Positions 1 through 12,211 are shown, counted from the first letter of the stretch. The stretch: DNA of 64,000 nucleotides from Carposina sasakii (GCA_014607495.2 CP053160.1:1674001-1738000); one strand, 5' to 3'. Notes: generated by a model from the sequence alone, not told the origin. Program-made: numbers and translations.

Positions 1-263
1 GCAAAACTTAGGGTTTGGTATAAAATACATAGATGGTATCTGATGTAATGTATCGGAGATAGTTGCTGCAGTTATGAAGACGTTCATTTGCATTTTAATT
101 GGAAGCTGCAGGTATATACTTTGATAATTATGGTACCTACTAGTAACATGATACCATGAAAAAGCATAGCATAAGTAGACCAATATACTATCAAATGTGG
201 TCTTGACAAACTAAGTAAGGGCCGATTTTTACAAGGTTTAGATAGACTATCTATAGGTAATTA

Positions 264-645
264 CAAGGTGTTTTTCGATCGTAAACGTTACCGAAAACTA
301 CGGAATCTTCTCATCATCACGATCATTTTTCTCCATAGAAGCATACCTGAGAAGTGTCGTGTTCCCAAGATATTAGGGTCCAAAGTTGAGTAAATAGAAT
401 GCGTTTTTCTGCCTAAATGCACATAGACGCCCGTAGCAAGATTTTTAATGACAAATAATTAATATCTGTCTATAAAAAAAACTAGAATAAACACTGGGCA
501 CTACAAACGCCCGATCAAGTATTACATTATTTTTTTTTTTTTTTAATGTTCATCGTTTCCCAGCATTTTTTTTGGCATAAACTTACTTTATTTTATGTAT
601 AGAGTACGTACCTTTCGTTAAGGGTGGCTACGAAAAAACATCCTG
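264..645 (+). mobile_element. CAGGATG MITE, copy a
   Basis: About 380 bp flanked by TA on both sides. Ends read CAAGGTGTTTTT and AAAAAACATCCTG, a mutated terminal inverted repeat. The inside matches copies at 4,052, 54,694 and 62,381 (GTTCCCGAAAACTACGGAAT-like core, TGTATAGAGTACGTACC). The TA duplication suggests Tc1/mariner-type mobilisation. Confidence 0.75.
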
Positions 646-657
646 TACGAGTATAAT

Positions 658-842
658 AGGACTTAGTTATGCAAACGGGAACCAACCCACTTAAACAGTA
701 AAATCGGATTCTAACAAAATTTACAGATAATTTTGATGTTTACAAGGTTGATAGAAAGTTCATTTTCGAAAGCTTCTGTAGCCTAAAATTTTACTTTATA
801 GGTACATTAGTGGGTTGGTTCCCGTTTGCATAACTATGTCCT
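658..842. mobile_element. MITE with about 35-bp terminal inverted repeats
   Basis: 185 bp. The left end starts AGGACTTAGTTATGCAAACG and the right end closes GTTTGCATAACTATGTCCT; GGGAACCAACCCACT pairs with AGTGGGTTGGTTCCC. No coding capacity. Confidence 0.75.
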
Positions 843-844
843 AG

Positions 845-972
845 ATAAAGTTGATTCTGTCTCTATCTTGAGATCTATCCTACGTCTCTATCTCTATCTA
901 AAGCTTTAGAGAAAGACAGCATCAACTTTATTCTTCAGACAGGCTATCTGATCATTGGAAAAAACGGTCCCA
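845..972. repeat. ATCAGATAG-family fold-back fragment
   Basis: The right end (GGCTATCTGATCATTGGAAA, ACGGTCCC) matches elements at 32,714 and 63,202. CAACTTTAT stretches recur near both ends. The left boundary is uncertain. Confidence 0.4.
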
Positions 973-2698
973 ATTGAAGCACACATTTGAAAATTGCGTA
1001 AACGAATGAACACAGTTAAAGTTAATGTGAATACAAAATGCCTAACGCTATTTTCTATTCGAAATTCAATAGAAATTATATTATTAGGTACCCTAATATG
1101 GTTGACTTTTGACTATACTAATAGCTTATATCATCAAAAATAAATCGTCACAGAAGTGCAATAAAATGCTTATTTATACACTTAACCAAGGTATAGAACC
1201 TTGACACCGTGACACGATCTACAGGTTAATGAGGCAAAATAACTGTCCCATCGCCTTATACTGTTTGAAATTATCACATCACACAGTTGCATCAACGCCC
1301 TCGACCACTCATCTACTAATCGCGTATCGAATACTAATCGCTAAACCTTATCGAGCATCGACAGTTCAATGGGTGACGAAACTTAAGGCCTCATTCAGAC
1401 CAGCTGCACCATGCAAATCTGTTGTACCTACCCTCCTAAGGCTCCAGCAAATACTATCATTAGTCCATGATATCAATGAATTTAGTGTAAAATTGATATA
1501 GTGTATAGTGTTATAGTGTAAAAGCAGCCTTGTTTGCGCCCGTATAGACTAGGTACTATTGAGTGGCCTATACTTTGTTTACCTCTGTTTGATCAGTAGA
1601 AAACCTTATTAGTAGCTCTTCTACTGATCTTACTTACTATTAGCTTACTATTAGTCAAAATACTATGGCTTGGCAGACGTTATTAACTAATAGTAAGCTG
1701 AACTACTGATCAAACAATTTGTCCTTAGCTTAGTAGCTTTAAGTCACGTGAGCGAAATGTAGGCGTGCGATGCGGGTGCGTGGCGTGGTCGGATGTACTT
1801 AGATAAATGCGGTTTGACATCTATTATTATAAGACTTACAAGATTATACATAATACCAAAACATTTAAAGCAAATTAAAAGCTGGTGCCGATAATCTAAT
1901 GTAATCTGAACATAGCCTAAGCCGTGGTTACTGACAATATTCACTATAATATCATCATATTTGATCACTCGATAATGTCGCTACTATCGTCGTCTATCGT
2001 CACATTATTACGTGACATCGTTAGCTCTAAAAAGTTTGAGAAGGTTTTGATATTATTGGGCAGAAATTGTTATAACCGTACAATTGTCTGCCGATTAAAT
2101 GTTTATTTCATGCGATTTAAAGTTCTATTATGATTTTTAATGGCTGTTCTTAAGTAATGTTCCTGAACGTGATATAATAACTAGTTTTGTTGCTTTGACC
2201 TCGTTACTTTACGTTGTTTCATTTAATTTTAAAAATTTTACGTATTATGTAGGTAGCTAGGTAGATAGATAATATACTGTACTAATATCTAAAAAAAATT
2301 AATGTGATTTTCGCTTAGGTGCCCTTAGGTTACACTTTGTATTAGGAGGTACTCTATATTGTAGAAACTTTTGCAGGCCTACTATAAAAGAAGTCTAATA
2401 ATTGGTTTTGATCATATTCGAAGTCGAAAATCGTAGGTCAATTCTGTTAATGCTCGGTCAATGCTCTTTATGGACAATAACGGTACAATGCTCTTCGCAG
2501 AAGAAAATAACATATTCATTAGATTAAATTGCTAATAATTTAATAACATGTCCATTTATTACTTCAGCTGAAGCTTAGCGCACACAGTAACGTAACGCTA
2601 CGTAACTCAATTGCGCTAGTGTGAATCAGTTTAGCACAGAGTTTCACCGCTCTTAGCAGCACACGTCTAAATGCCCTATATGTTACTGCACTGCCCTT
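973..2698. other. Gene-free stretch
   Basis: AT-rich sequence with a 90-codon plus-strand frame (1,229-1,501) that shows no recognisable protein pattern and no splice context. Apart from the fold-back at 1,586 I see nothing. Confidence 0.5.
1586..1716. repeat. Small fold-back element
   Basis: Outer arms TGTTTGATCAGTAG and CTACTGATCAAACA pair perfectly over 14 bases. An inner pair around TTAGCTTACTATTAG and CTAATAGTAAGCT also pairs. 131 bp in all. Confidence 0.6.
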
Positions 2699-2927
2699 AA
2701 AGCCCCGAGCACACCGGGTGCGTATGCGCACACATAAGCATAGACGTCTGCGTTAACGTGCACGTACCATTAGATGTAATGTATGGAACCTTATAGGCTC
2801 GGGCAGACCAGATGCGTAGACGTCAAGCGGTGTGGCCTGTCTTATACAGTTCCATACATTACAATTCAGCGGTACGTGCACGTGTACGCACACGTCTACG
2901 CTTACGCATCTGGTGTGCTCGAGGTTT
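2699..2927. mobile_element. GC-rich fold-back MITE
   Basis: About 229 bp. Outer arms AAGCCCCGAGCACACC and GGTGTGCTCGAGGTTT, inner arms ACGTGCACGTACC and GGTACGTGCACGT, and ATGTAATGTATGGAAC paired with GTTCCATACATTACA. Much more GC-rich than its surroundings. Confidence 0.7.
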
Positions 2928-3086
2928 TAATGTTTTTATATCTATAGGTAGTTTCTCGAGGGCTAATCAACTCTCCATTCTCTTATAAATCGACGGTTAA
3001 TAATTGATTAGTGTTCCAGAAACCGACTGTTATACTGCCACGCATTATTACGCATTAAATAATTCCAACTTACAAAAACTATTATA

Positions 3087-3537
3087 CAGGGTGTTTGTGA
3101 CAGCCAGGCAAATATTGATACCATGACTTCAGACCATGATTCTGAGGGGGAAAACACTGAAAATTTTCGCAGGAATATTCCAAAATTTTCCGACATTTGT
3201 TTCATATTTTCAGGAAAAAAAATAGTTTAGTTCGTTTAATTAGGCCTTAGATAATGACTTAAAAATAACATTTTAAGCAAAAATTATGTTTAAAAAAGTT
3301 GCCCTCAAAAAAGTTCAATTAACTGATCAACCCAAATGAAGAGTCACAAGTGATCCAAAAAACAGCAATGTGTCACACAATAGCCAATAAGCATAAGTCA
3401 CAGGATCGCCCAATACAACTGGCGTGGAGAGCAAAGATTACTGATAATCAAATCAAACGGCAAACACTGTCGTATAACTCAACACAATGGTACTTGTTAA
3501 GCATTTTAGTATTTTCCTGGCTGTCACCCACACCCTG
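3087..3537 (+). mobile_element. TA-flanked MITE, CAGGGTGTTTGTGACAG family
   Basis: 451 bp between TA dinucleotides. The ends CAGGGTGTTTGTGACAGCC and GGCTGTCACCCACACCCTG form an inverted repeat of about 24 bp. Small open frames on both strands inside look incidental. Confidence 0.72.
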
Positions 3538-3592
3538 TATATATACTCATACTGATTTCTGTCTTCATTATAAAAAGTTGACCTATTCTAAT

Positions 3593-3675
3593 CGTATATA
3601 AATGTAAATGGATGTTTGTTAGTCTTTTATAGAAAAACTGCCGAACAGATTTTAATAAAACTTTGCAATTATGTT
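3593..3675 (+). mobile_element. Helitron 5'-end fragment
   Basis: It shares GGATGTTTGTTAGTCTTT and TTTTAATAAAACTTTGC with the 5' parts of the Lep1-like Helitrons at 23,386 and 26,189. The 3' hairpin is missing. Confidence 0.4.
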
Positions 3676-4051
3676 AGCTTAACAAATAATTTTACGCGTA
3701 AGAAGTTGCAGTCTGAGGCATTAATGCAATATTTCTCCCAAGCCTAAAAACTAAGTTTTTCAGCTAATAACAAAAGCACCGCAGGACGTCTTGAAATCAT
3801 TTGCGGAACATTACTTTTTTTTCTAATTTGACAGTCATTTACGAAAACCCCTTGTTTCTTTACAAACATATTTACTAACTTCTAAGTCTAACTGAGTTTT
3901 TACGAAAGATAAACCTTTGATAAAAACGTTTTGCTTTTAATTGGTCACTGAAATGAGCCAGTCCATTGGTCATGCAATCTGTTTGAGTAACTGCTGTGGA
4001 TACATTTGGGTGGCACCATGGGACGAGCAAATAATGAAGTAAATAAATATA

Positions 4052-4432
4052 CAGGATGATTTTTGGCGTCAACGTTCCCGAAAACTACGGAATCGCCTAA
4101 TCGTTACGTTCATTTTTCTCCATGGAAGCATACCTGGGAAGTGTCTGGTTTCTAAAATATTAGGGTCCAAAGTTGAGTAAATAGACTGCGTTTTTCTGCA
4201 TAAATGCACATTAACGCGTGTACTCGTAGCAAGATTTTTTCACGAGAAATAATTAATATCTGTCTATGAAAAAACTAGCATAAACACTGGACACTAATGT
4301 CGCCCGATGAAGTAATAAAAAAAAATAAAAAAATTTACATCATTTCCCAGCATTTATTTTGGCATAAACTTATTTCATTTGATGTATAGAGTACGTACCC
4401 TTCGTTAAGGGTGGCAACGAAAAAACATCCTG
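4052..4432 (+). mobile_element. CAGGATG MITE, copy b (best-preserved)
   Basis: 381 bp between TA dinucleotides. It starts CAGGATGATTTTTGG and ends AAAAAACATCCTG. It has no open frame of note, so it is non-autonomous. Confidence 0.8.
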
Positions 4433-4989
4433 TATAACAGTACGATATACGTAACATGATGCAATTTCAACAAACTTACTCTATACTTTAATTTTAAAGC
4501 TGTTTAGACAAATATTTCAGCATAATGTATTTTAAATCGGTGATCCTAAATTCTGTTATAATTAATATCTATTTATCTGGCTAGCAACGAGTAAGATAAG
4601 TAAGTATAAAAGCTTTATTAAATTCGGCACTGCTATGTTCATTTTGCGAAAAGATATAAATGGTCAGCAGCTTTACATTGGTTACTTAATTAGATATTTT
4701 AGACTATTTGTAAGACTTTTGTTTTCCAAATAAAACATTTACCCCCATAATCTGTAAGTTTTATAGTTTAATTTGGTACTTCACTTTGTAAGCAACTAAA
4801 ATTTACAAATCACCTACCACTTACAAGCTTCGAACAAACATAAACATTAGTATTATTGTACGCGTATGAATGGGCCAAGAAAAACCTGGGAAGTTAGTTT
4901 CAAAATACCGACGTAATCGTCCGGAACGCAATACTTCACCGTCAAACGCCGGCCGTTTCGCAATATACCCGGGTGTGCACTTTCACGCA

Positions 4990-5191
4990 TATATAAAGGT
5001 GTATGGTACTTCGACTATTATCCTCATATAGGTACTACTCAAGTAGAGGCTGTAGAGGTCAAACAAAGCCGTCAGTCGCCATGTTCGGTAAACACGTTTT
5101 ACGGGGATACATGAAAATTTTAATGTCTTTGAGAAAAGTAGCGATAGCAGTAAGCCGAACAATTGGAGAACAGATATTTCTTTGCCTATAG
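4990..5191 (+). promoter_or_regulatory. Possible TATA promoter with a short first exon
   Basis: TATATAAAGG at 4990-4999 stands in a locally GC-richer patch. A TCAGTC motif at 5072-5077 sits just before ATG at 5081, which is followed by TTCG|GTAAAC, a fair donor. Read through, the ORF gives 36 residues from MFGKHVLRGYMKIL to TAG. A tiny first coding exon behind a TATA box is common for insect cuticle and secreted-protein genes, but no later exon was recognised. Confidence 0.2.
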
Positions 5192-6237
5192 CCATTTCAT
5201 ACATTAACTTGCATTTAGAATCATATAATTTCGATCTTTAGTAATTTTAAGATAAATGGGTAATTCTGTTGTATCGCGTTTATGCAAAAGATTACCCTTC
5301 ATATTTTCCTTCAAAATTACGAATTATATTGTACACAGACGAATTTATTACTTAGTATTGGTAGTTAATTGATTTTTAGTTACTTTCAACGATTGTACCC
5401 ATCAGTAACCACAAACATTCCAATCGTAATTCATTATAAAATAAACTTATTATTAATGGTCTAAAAGAAAAAATCTATATTACCTATTAACATTACGTAT
5501 GGTTAATACCATTGGATCATAACTCACGCTTTCACTGCACTCACAATTAGTCATGTCAGCGATTGAAATCGTTACCCCTGTGACCCTCTTTGACCCTCCC
5601 TGATCCTCTGACCATCCTATACTTGTCATTAGAAGTCAAGGGCCAAATACCTTTTCAAGAAGTTCATTATCTTGTTATAGTAATTGAGAAAAGCAATAAA
5701 GTGTTTTTTAATGCAGATGTCCCAATGTCTTCTTCTTCTGTAAGTTATTTTGGAAGTTATTGAATGCGTTTCTCCAAATAACCTGTATATTAAAAATTCA
5801 AACTTACAAAAAATTTGCAAAATAAACTATATATATAATAATTTAGTATATTGTCCAACGGACTGCGGTTGACCGCAGATGTAATTTCCAACGTAGGAGG
5901 TTATTTTAATATTAGGGATAATAATGGAAAAGTAGTATTCTAGTACCTAAAACCTGCATGGTGGTGGATATGGGGCAAGTTTGCCCTAATGCACACGTAG
6001 GACTATCTATGTCTATTTATGTCTATGTAAACATAATTGATAAAAGAAAAGAAAAAGGCTAGGTTGAGAATAAGATGCTTTTATATTTTTTAACTACATT
6101 TTAACACGAAATTAGGTAGGTCATAAGGAGTCTATTAAGTAAGCAACGTTTAAATTATTTTGTAATAACACGGTTAGTTAGTGTTTTGTCAGACTCATAA
6201 AAAAAATCTTTTAAACCACCTTTTATACTCAACTATA

Positions 6238-6597
6238 CAGAGTGTTTTTTTGTCGTCAACGTTCCCGAAAACTACGGAATCTCCATATCATCACGATCAT
6301 TTTTCATCTCAATGGAAGCATACCTGGGAAGTGTCTGATTCCCAAGATATTAGGGCCCAAAGTTACGTAAATAGACTGCGTTTATAATAATATACTTATC
6401 TTAGTTTTGTATGTCTCAGTTTTATTTGATAGGTACTGGTCATACATCATTAAGTAATACTTATTTTAGACAAGTACTGTATGAAATAGTAAATAACTGG
6501 ATATATGCCCATATACGCTTGCTATATGTGCATTTATGCAGAAAAACGCAGTCTACTCATAAATAGGGTAGATACTATAATAATCCTCACCCTGTAT
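6238..6597 (+). mobile_element. CAGGATG MITE, copy c (rearranged)
   Basis: The left part (6,238-6,382) follows the family core. The right part holds an inverted piece (GCAGAAAAACGCAGTCTAC near 6,538) and a CACCCTG end before TA, so the element looks like a broken or internally inverted copy. Confidence 0.55.
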
Positions 6598-7069
6598 ACC
6601 TACATAACTATCTTAGTTTTTTTCTCATTTTTATTGACTGGTCAACTCTAAGTATCTATTTATTTTTTAATTATGCCTATATTCGCTTACCGCCTGTGTG
6701 TCCGCTATGATTTTGTATTGCTACGTTGATGGCTTGGTGTATCTATCTACCTTCATAGATAATCAACTTATTTATTGATCGTCATCTAGTATTTAAATTG
6801 TAGTTCCGGAATGTTATTCAAAAATATCATAACCAGTATAATATTAGGTACAATGCCTCGAGCCGGATAAATTTCTCTATTTAGTTGCATAACATATAAG
6901 AAATTTTACGAATATACATATTGTATGACGTCATCTTCAATGATCTGAGGACAATTTTTTCTATGGTCAGATAGAGTATCTGATGTCAAGTTGATAAAGA
7001 GTTTTACTTATATGTAGCTAAATATTTCGTAAAATACGGGGTTTAGTCAACTAATAGATAGGAAGTTCA

Positions 7070-7440
7070 GAATCGCACAGCGAGCAATGGAGAGAGCTAT
7101 GCTCGGGATCTCTCTGCGTGATAAAATCAGAAATGAGGAGATCCGCAGACGTACAAAGATCACTGAAATAGCTCAACGGTCCAGCAAGCTAAAGTGGCAA
7201 TTGGCAGGGCACATAGCTCGAAGAACTGATGGCCGATGGAGCCGGAAAGCCTAGAGTGGATAGCACGTATCGGCAAACGCAGCGTGGGAAGGCCACCCGC
7301 GAGATGGACGGACGACCTAGCCAAGGTCGCGGGCGTCGTCGGTTGGATGCAGGCTGCTTACGACCGGTCGGTATGGAGGTTGTTGGGGGAGGCCTATGTC
7401 CAGCAGTGGACTTCCCAGGGCTGAAATGATGATGATGATG
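7070..7440 (+). mobile_element. LINE (RTE/jockey-like) C-terminal tail, broken
   Basis: Frames read IAQRAMERAMLGISLRDK, RNEEIRRRTKITEIAQRSSK, GHIARR and RSVGRPPARWTDDLAKVAG with frame changes. This is the 3' end of a lepidopteran endonuclease-reverse transcriptase element, closing with a GATGATGATGATGA tail. There is no reverse-transcriptase core here, so it is 5'-truncated. Confidence 0.75.
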
Positions 7441-8019
7441 AGATAGGTAATACCGAGCGACAGATAAAAATATTAATCTTGCACAAATACCTACACGACC
7501 ACTCATAAACTGCATAGGAATCGCAAAGCCCTCATTCCACCTGAGAATAAAAAACCCAAAGGCCGCCCTATACTTTTTATATTGAAGTTGGTACACGAAT
7601 AAATTAAAGTTACAATGCGGATGCGATCGCTTATTTCGACAGCACCTGCCTCACCGAAACAAGTTAATAGGTAGGCTATAAATGGACGTCGTAGTTTCCA
7701 GGCCCATCTCATTTAGCAATTCGACCAGTTGTAAATGTCAGAGTTGACATATCGTCCAGTCGACCTTGTGGCAAGGTCTGATTTACATAAAAATATGCTT
7801 ATACTGGCACTTCGTCTTCTTTTTTGTAGATAAAATGGCTCTTTGTACGCAAGAGAGGTGCAGACGCCGAGAGAATGTTTACCGCATTCATCAGTTTCCA
7901 TATTATTTTATGCTTATTACTTCAAATTGTTATTTATTATTATGCATGAGCTTATTAAGAGACTTTTTACCCGACTGCGCCAGAAGGAGAGAAATGTTTT
8001 TCCGAAGGTTTCCTTCTTC

Positions 8020-8235
8020 AGCCTATTGCAGTCAACTGCTGGACGTAGGACTCCCCCAGGGCACGCCACAAGGCTACTGCAACAGGGGGGTTTTGCCCAT
8101 AGTCACCACGCTGGGCAGTCGGATTTTCGGACTATGTTGTCAGCTGCTGCTTCTGCCCACCTCCCAGAAATACTTAATCGTGCGATACCCACGGGGTGAT
8201 ACAAACTCTACTCTGCCGATACCACGCGGCTAAGA
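8020..8235 (-). mobile_element. LINE/SINE 3' tail, minus strand
   Basis: Read on the minus strand it shows GCCCAGCGTGGTGACTATGG, a GGGGGAG(T)CCTACGTCCAGCAG-like stretch and the CCGCGTGGT block, matching the plus-strand copy at 27,475-27,775. Confidence 0.6.
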
Positions 8236-8270
8236 TCCGAAGGTTTTATGTTTGTATATTTCTTGCTATG

Positions 8271-8491
8271 CTCTAGAGCAGGGGTTCCCAAACTTATTTT
8301 GCCTACTGCCCACTTTGAGAATAAATAATTTTTTAGCGCCCCCATTTTTTCGCCTACTTAAAAACTACTATAACTCCCAAGGTTCTACACAACGCCCCAA
8401 TTTTTTTTCTGTGTCTCTTACCGCCCCCCTTTAGGCCTGCAGCGCTCATAAGGGGACATTATTGCCCACTTTGGGAAAGGCTACTCTAGAG
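8271..8491. mobile_element. hAT-like non-autonomous element with 8-bp target duplication
   Basis: The element (8,279-8,483) is flanked by CTCTAGAG on both sides (8,271-8,278 and 8,484-8,491), a perfect 8-bp target site duplication. Ends CAGGGGTTCCCAAACTT and AAGT...GGGAAAGGCTA are imperfect inverted repeats of the hAT kind. Internal sequence is C-rich and AT-rich with no transposase. A homologous locus without the insertion lies at about 13,237-13,310. Confidence 0.8.
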
Positions 8492-8819
8492 CCTTAACGG
8501 CTTAGTTGTCATATTTTGAGCTTGAGAGGTATCATTAGGTATGATTAGATTTATCTCCGTCGGTCGGAAGCACTAATACAAGGTCAACATTTTACGCAGT
8601 CTGGTTTTTCTCCTTTAAGTAATTATATTTATTGTAGGTACACTACTTATGTATTAATAGGCTAAAGGTGTCAAAAAATGCTTGTGCCATAGAGGAATAA
8701 GATTTTCTTTTATTCCTCTATGCTTGTGCTGAGGGATTCAGCTTTGTTTACCGAGATTTGGCTAATGTATTAGCTATCGGGATGAAAAATAACGTTGCCA
8801 ATATGTAATTCTGAAAAGT

Positions 8820-8935
8820 GATGGTAAAATTCGTCATCCGAGTAATTGACCCGGTAGCTCAGTGGTTAGAGCGGCTGGCACGGTTTGCAGTGGTCGTGGG
8901 TTCGATTACCTCTCGGGTGAAGAATGTTTTACATT
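8820..8935 (+). mobile_element. tRNA-derived SINE head
   Basis: A tRNA-like stretch (8,848-8,920) has an A box (GGTAGCTCAGTGGTTAGAGC), a D-arm GCTC/GAGC and a B box GGGTTCGATTA. The acceptor arms ACCCGG and TCGGGT pair. The anticodon arm is not canonical and the T-arm is mismatched, so it is not a working tRNA. The same ATGGTAAAAT-CGTCAT leader recurs at 51,783. Confidence 0.6.
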
Positions 8936-11398
8936 TCTTTATTAATAATTTTATAAATAAAATTATTTGTAAAGTTCAAAATGCAGTCACAGCATTTTAA
9001 TACCTGTCTATGAACAATTCTGTATAGCTCCGGCTTAAACTCAAGATAATGTCTTCACCCGGTCAGCATGGAGCTGAATGTCAGGAGTGGACTAGCACAC
9101 GATTGTGACCTTTACTGTGCTGTCGTTTAGTACTATTATAACGAACCATTCTCTACATACGAGTAATTGTTACATTATCCAAATTCTATGTGAACTCTCC
9201 GGTATATCGAAAACTTGGAACACTAAGCCAATAGTTCAGAGATACATAATATAATGACATCTATTATTGTCACTTTTCACCGGTTATCCTATTTATAAAT
9301 CCCATATGGTAAGAGGTGAGCCTACAGCCGCGCACGTCAATAACCACCTTATACTGTATACATATTCAAAAGGTAAAGATAAGGTAAAAGTACAAACTAT
9401 TGGTGTTATAACAATGTACAGTTTTTAGATCAAGATAATTTGTAGTTTTTACAAAATAAAATACACTCTACAAACATTTTCTCAAATACACGAATTTTAT
9501 GATCTGATTACAAAAATTCAATTAGTACTTTCGATAATCAACTTGTGTCTTTAGTAAAGAAATGATATCATGATGAGACAGTAAACACCATAACCGAACT
9601 GTGATTTTGATAATATAATATGGTCTATTGGCACAGAGAGTATTGAATAAAGCCACAGATTAAAGTGTGATGTTTCACTAAGGGTCCACTTTACTATTTT
9701 ATAATTCAAATAATTTATCATCGTATAAGAAAGTAAGGCAAATTCCTTTTGGTGCTAATTGGTAAACTAATTAATAAGATGCTAGAATACCTTTATATAA
9801 TTTACAAAATAAATACATAGTAAATAAAATAAATTCTGAAATCGTTTGCCTCTATAAGGTTGACTAGAAAAGCGATGCTTACAGCGGCGGCCATGTTTTT
9901 CACATGTCAGCAACGTAAAGATGAATTGCTTTTTGCATTCGTACTCGTATCTACTGTCGCCTATACCTATATAGAGCTTTAATCTTAGAGACAGCTCAGA
10001 CGTTTTGTAATGAAATTTACTGCAAGATCCTGGGAAGGTATAAACGGTTTTTTGTTATCAGGTTCCAGCAAGTCAGGCTGATGAGAGGCCACAAGTTAAA
10101 TACAGAATTAAAGACTAATAATAAGTAATAGATACAATTTAGAGGCACCTAATATTCAACTCAAGCTATTTATTAGCTATAGATTACGTTCGACAAGAAA
10201 GTAGTTTTATAACCACTTTTCACGCTCGGTCGGATCCATATTTTTATACGTGTACAAGAACTATACGCACTACTTACTAAAGGGGCGTGTGCATCGTGAC
10301 ACTTTTTATATAAATAGTGTTTTGTTGTATTTAGAAAAACACTGTCCTACGATGGTATTGATTGACAGGTTTTATTAAAATTTCTCGTAATTTTTTCCGT
10401 GGTAAAATTCTAATCGTGATTCCGGAACCTAATGTATTTAAGAGAGACTATCTCTTTTGAAAGAATTTATATAAGTATTACGATTGTGAGTAACTAATAA
10501 GTACATACACCTTCTTCTTATAGTGGCACCTCATTACTGGAGGTCTGCCGTCAGCTTACTAAATGTAGACCATTCGGAACAGTTCTTCCGCATTGGTAAT
10601 TCTCGTCCATTCCCGAATATTTCCCTGTCAAGATTTTTTATGTCTTCCAACGCGTATTTTCAGTTGTTTTTTACATATCATGATAAGTTGGAGCAGTTAT
10701 CTATCGTGACGTAAAATGCGACCCCAGAGAACCAACTTGAAACCTTTTATATTTTTATACTTTCATTCTCTGTCATTTTTACTCCAAATATTACGCACAT
10801 TGTGTCCCTGCTACAAAGGTCACTATTTAATGGTATGATCCATATGATTTGGATTTGAAATAGCTATTATGAACATAGAGAAATTATTCTCTTTATTATA
10901 TTATAATAGATAGTCTGAACCCGAGAGGGGCGGATAACGTAACCGCGCGGTTGCGACCGTGTAATCTAGGCGAGCAGGTAGGCTTGTGGTCTGCGGGTAA
11001 TGCCTATTACACCTAGTTACATCTAGGTTTGTCCGACTTTAAACATTTTAGAGACTGAGGTTGATTCAACAATTCAATTCAATTTTGCGATATAGGCGTC
11101 TTTCTCTCCCTTACACGGAGTCTTTGCCAATGTCATGTGCTGACATCCAAACGTATATACAAAAAAAAAGAAACAAAACAAAAAAACAACAGCTTCTAGC
11201 TTTTTAATTTTTCAATAACATTTTTCATTTAGAATTTTATTAGTTGTGTATCATATTAGTCTCATATTGTCTCAAATTATATACCTTAAAAAATCGTCAC
11301 GACAAAAGGCAAAAGTGAATAAAAGAGAGATTAGCTGCTAGAGCTAAACATAATATCATCAAAGCACGGAATAAGGAACCTGCTTTAGTTTCATTCTA
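8936..11398. other. Gene-free stretch
   Basis: No coding signal beyond the minus-strand ATG-plus-donor at 9,883. A GC-richer patch at about 10,920-11,010 has no recognisable content. Confidence 0.45.
9883..9894 (-). other. Possible minus-strand first coding exon (MAAA, then donor)
   Basis: On the minus strand ATGGCCGCCGCT is followed by GTAAGC. This has the form of a start exon plus 5' splice site, but AACATGGCCGCC also fits the YY1/Pho binding motif. No downstream exon was recognised between here and position 1. Confidence 0.15.
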
Positions 11399-12211
11399 TT
11401 AAAGTAGAATGAACAACTTCAGATCGAGCTCCCAACCAGTCAGGAGTGGGCGGCACATGGACGTTATATGATCTTCGTCTTGTCCATGTTCATCTTCAGG
11501 CCCACTTGTTGGGAGACTCGATTGAGGCCATCGAGCATTGTGCTTAGACTCTTCAGCGATTCTGCCATGACCACGATGTCGTCTGCGATGAGTGATGTAG
11601 GTTTGATGCCGAGTCCTTTCCATTCGAGAAGCTTAAAGGCGTCTTCCACTGCATTGGTGAAGAGCTTCGGAGAAATAACATCTCCTTGTCTCACTCCCCT
11701 CTGCAAGGAAATCGGCTCAGTGCTCCGCTCCTGTAGTACTGACATGGTGGCATTGCTGTACACTTCAGCACTTCGATATATCGATGGTCAATATGGCACC
11801 GCTGGAGAGACCGCAACACTGCCCATGTCTCGATCGAATCAAAGGCCTTCGTCCACGAACGCTAGGCACCGATTATACTCTTCCGTTTTTTGTATAATCT
11901 GCCGTAGCGTGTTATGATCTATGGTACTAAACCCTCCCGGCTTGTTCCTGGAAGTCATCAAACCTGCGAGCAAGACGATTCGTGATTACCCTTGAAAACA
12001 ACTTGTAGACATGGCTCAGAAGCGAGATGGGTCTATAGTTCTTCAGCAAGGCTTTATCGCCTTTTTTAAAGAACAGCACCACCACACTTCTGTTCCATGC
12101 TTCCGGCGTTACCCCTTCGATTGACCTGCAATGTCTTAGTATGTCGCTACATTTAGGATCCGGCTTCAGTCGGCGTCTTTCTCCTGAGCGACCGAGCAAT
12201 ACCATTGGCAT
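11399..12211 (-). pseudogene. RTE-type LINE reverse transcriptase fragment, frameshifted
   Basis: Minus-strand pieces read NRSVVVLFFKKGDK, LLKNYRPISLLSHVYKLFSR (11,927-12,211) and, after at least one frameshift near 11,770-11,926, ISLQRGVRQGDVISPKLF and ADDIVVMAES (11,464-11,763). These are reverse-transcriptase palm motifs; the usual F before ADD is Ile here. Both element ends are missing. An inactive relic. Confidence 0.85.

Larger units (their letters stand above)
4433..7069. other. Gene-free stretch apart from a possible promoter
   Basis: AT-rich. It contains the possible promoter/first exon at 4,990, the rearranged MITE at 6,238, and nothing else I can name. Confidence 0.45.

Noticed and set aside
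7189..7596. 135-codon minus-strand frame with HHHHHH
   Set aside because: The histidine run is the reverse reading of the LINE's GATGATGATG tail; the plus strand carries the LINE C-terminal motifs.
7766..8233. 155-codon plus-strand frame
   Set aside because: It crosses into the reversed LINE tail at 8,020 and has no family pattern or splice context.
8848..8920. Functional tRNA gene
   Set aside because: A and B boxes and an acceptor stem are visible, but the anticodon stem is not canonical, the T-stem has mismatches, and a second damaged copy with the same upstream sequence exists at 51,783, so it is a SINE head.
11468..11917. 149-codon plus-strand open frame
   Set aside because: Antisense shadow of the minus-strand RTE reverse transcriptase, whose motifs GVRQGD and ADDIVV are clear.
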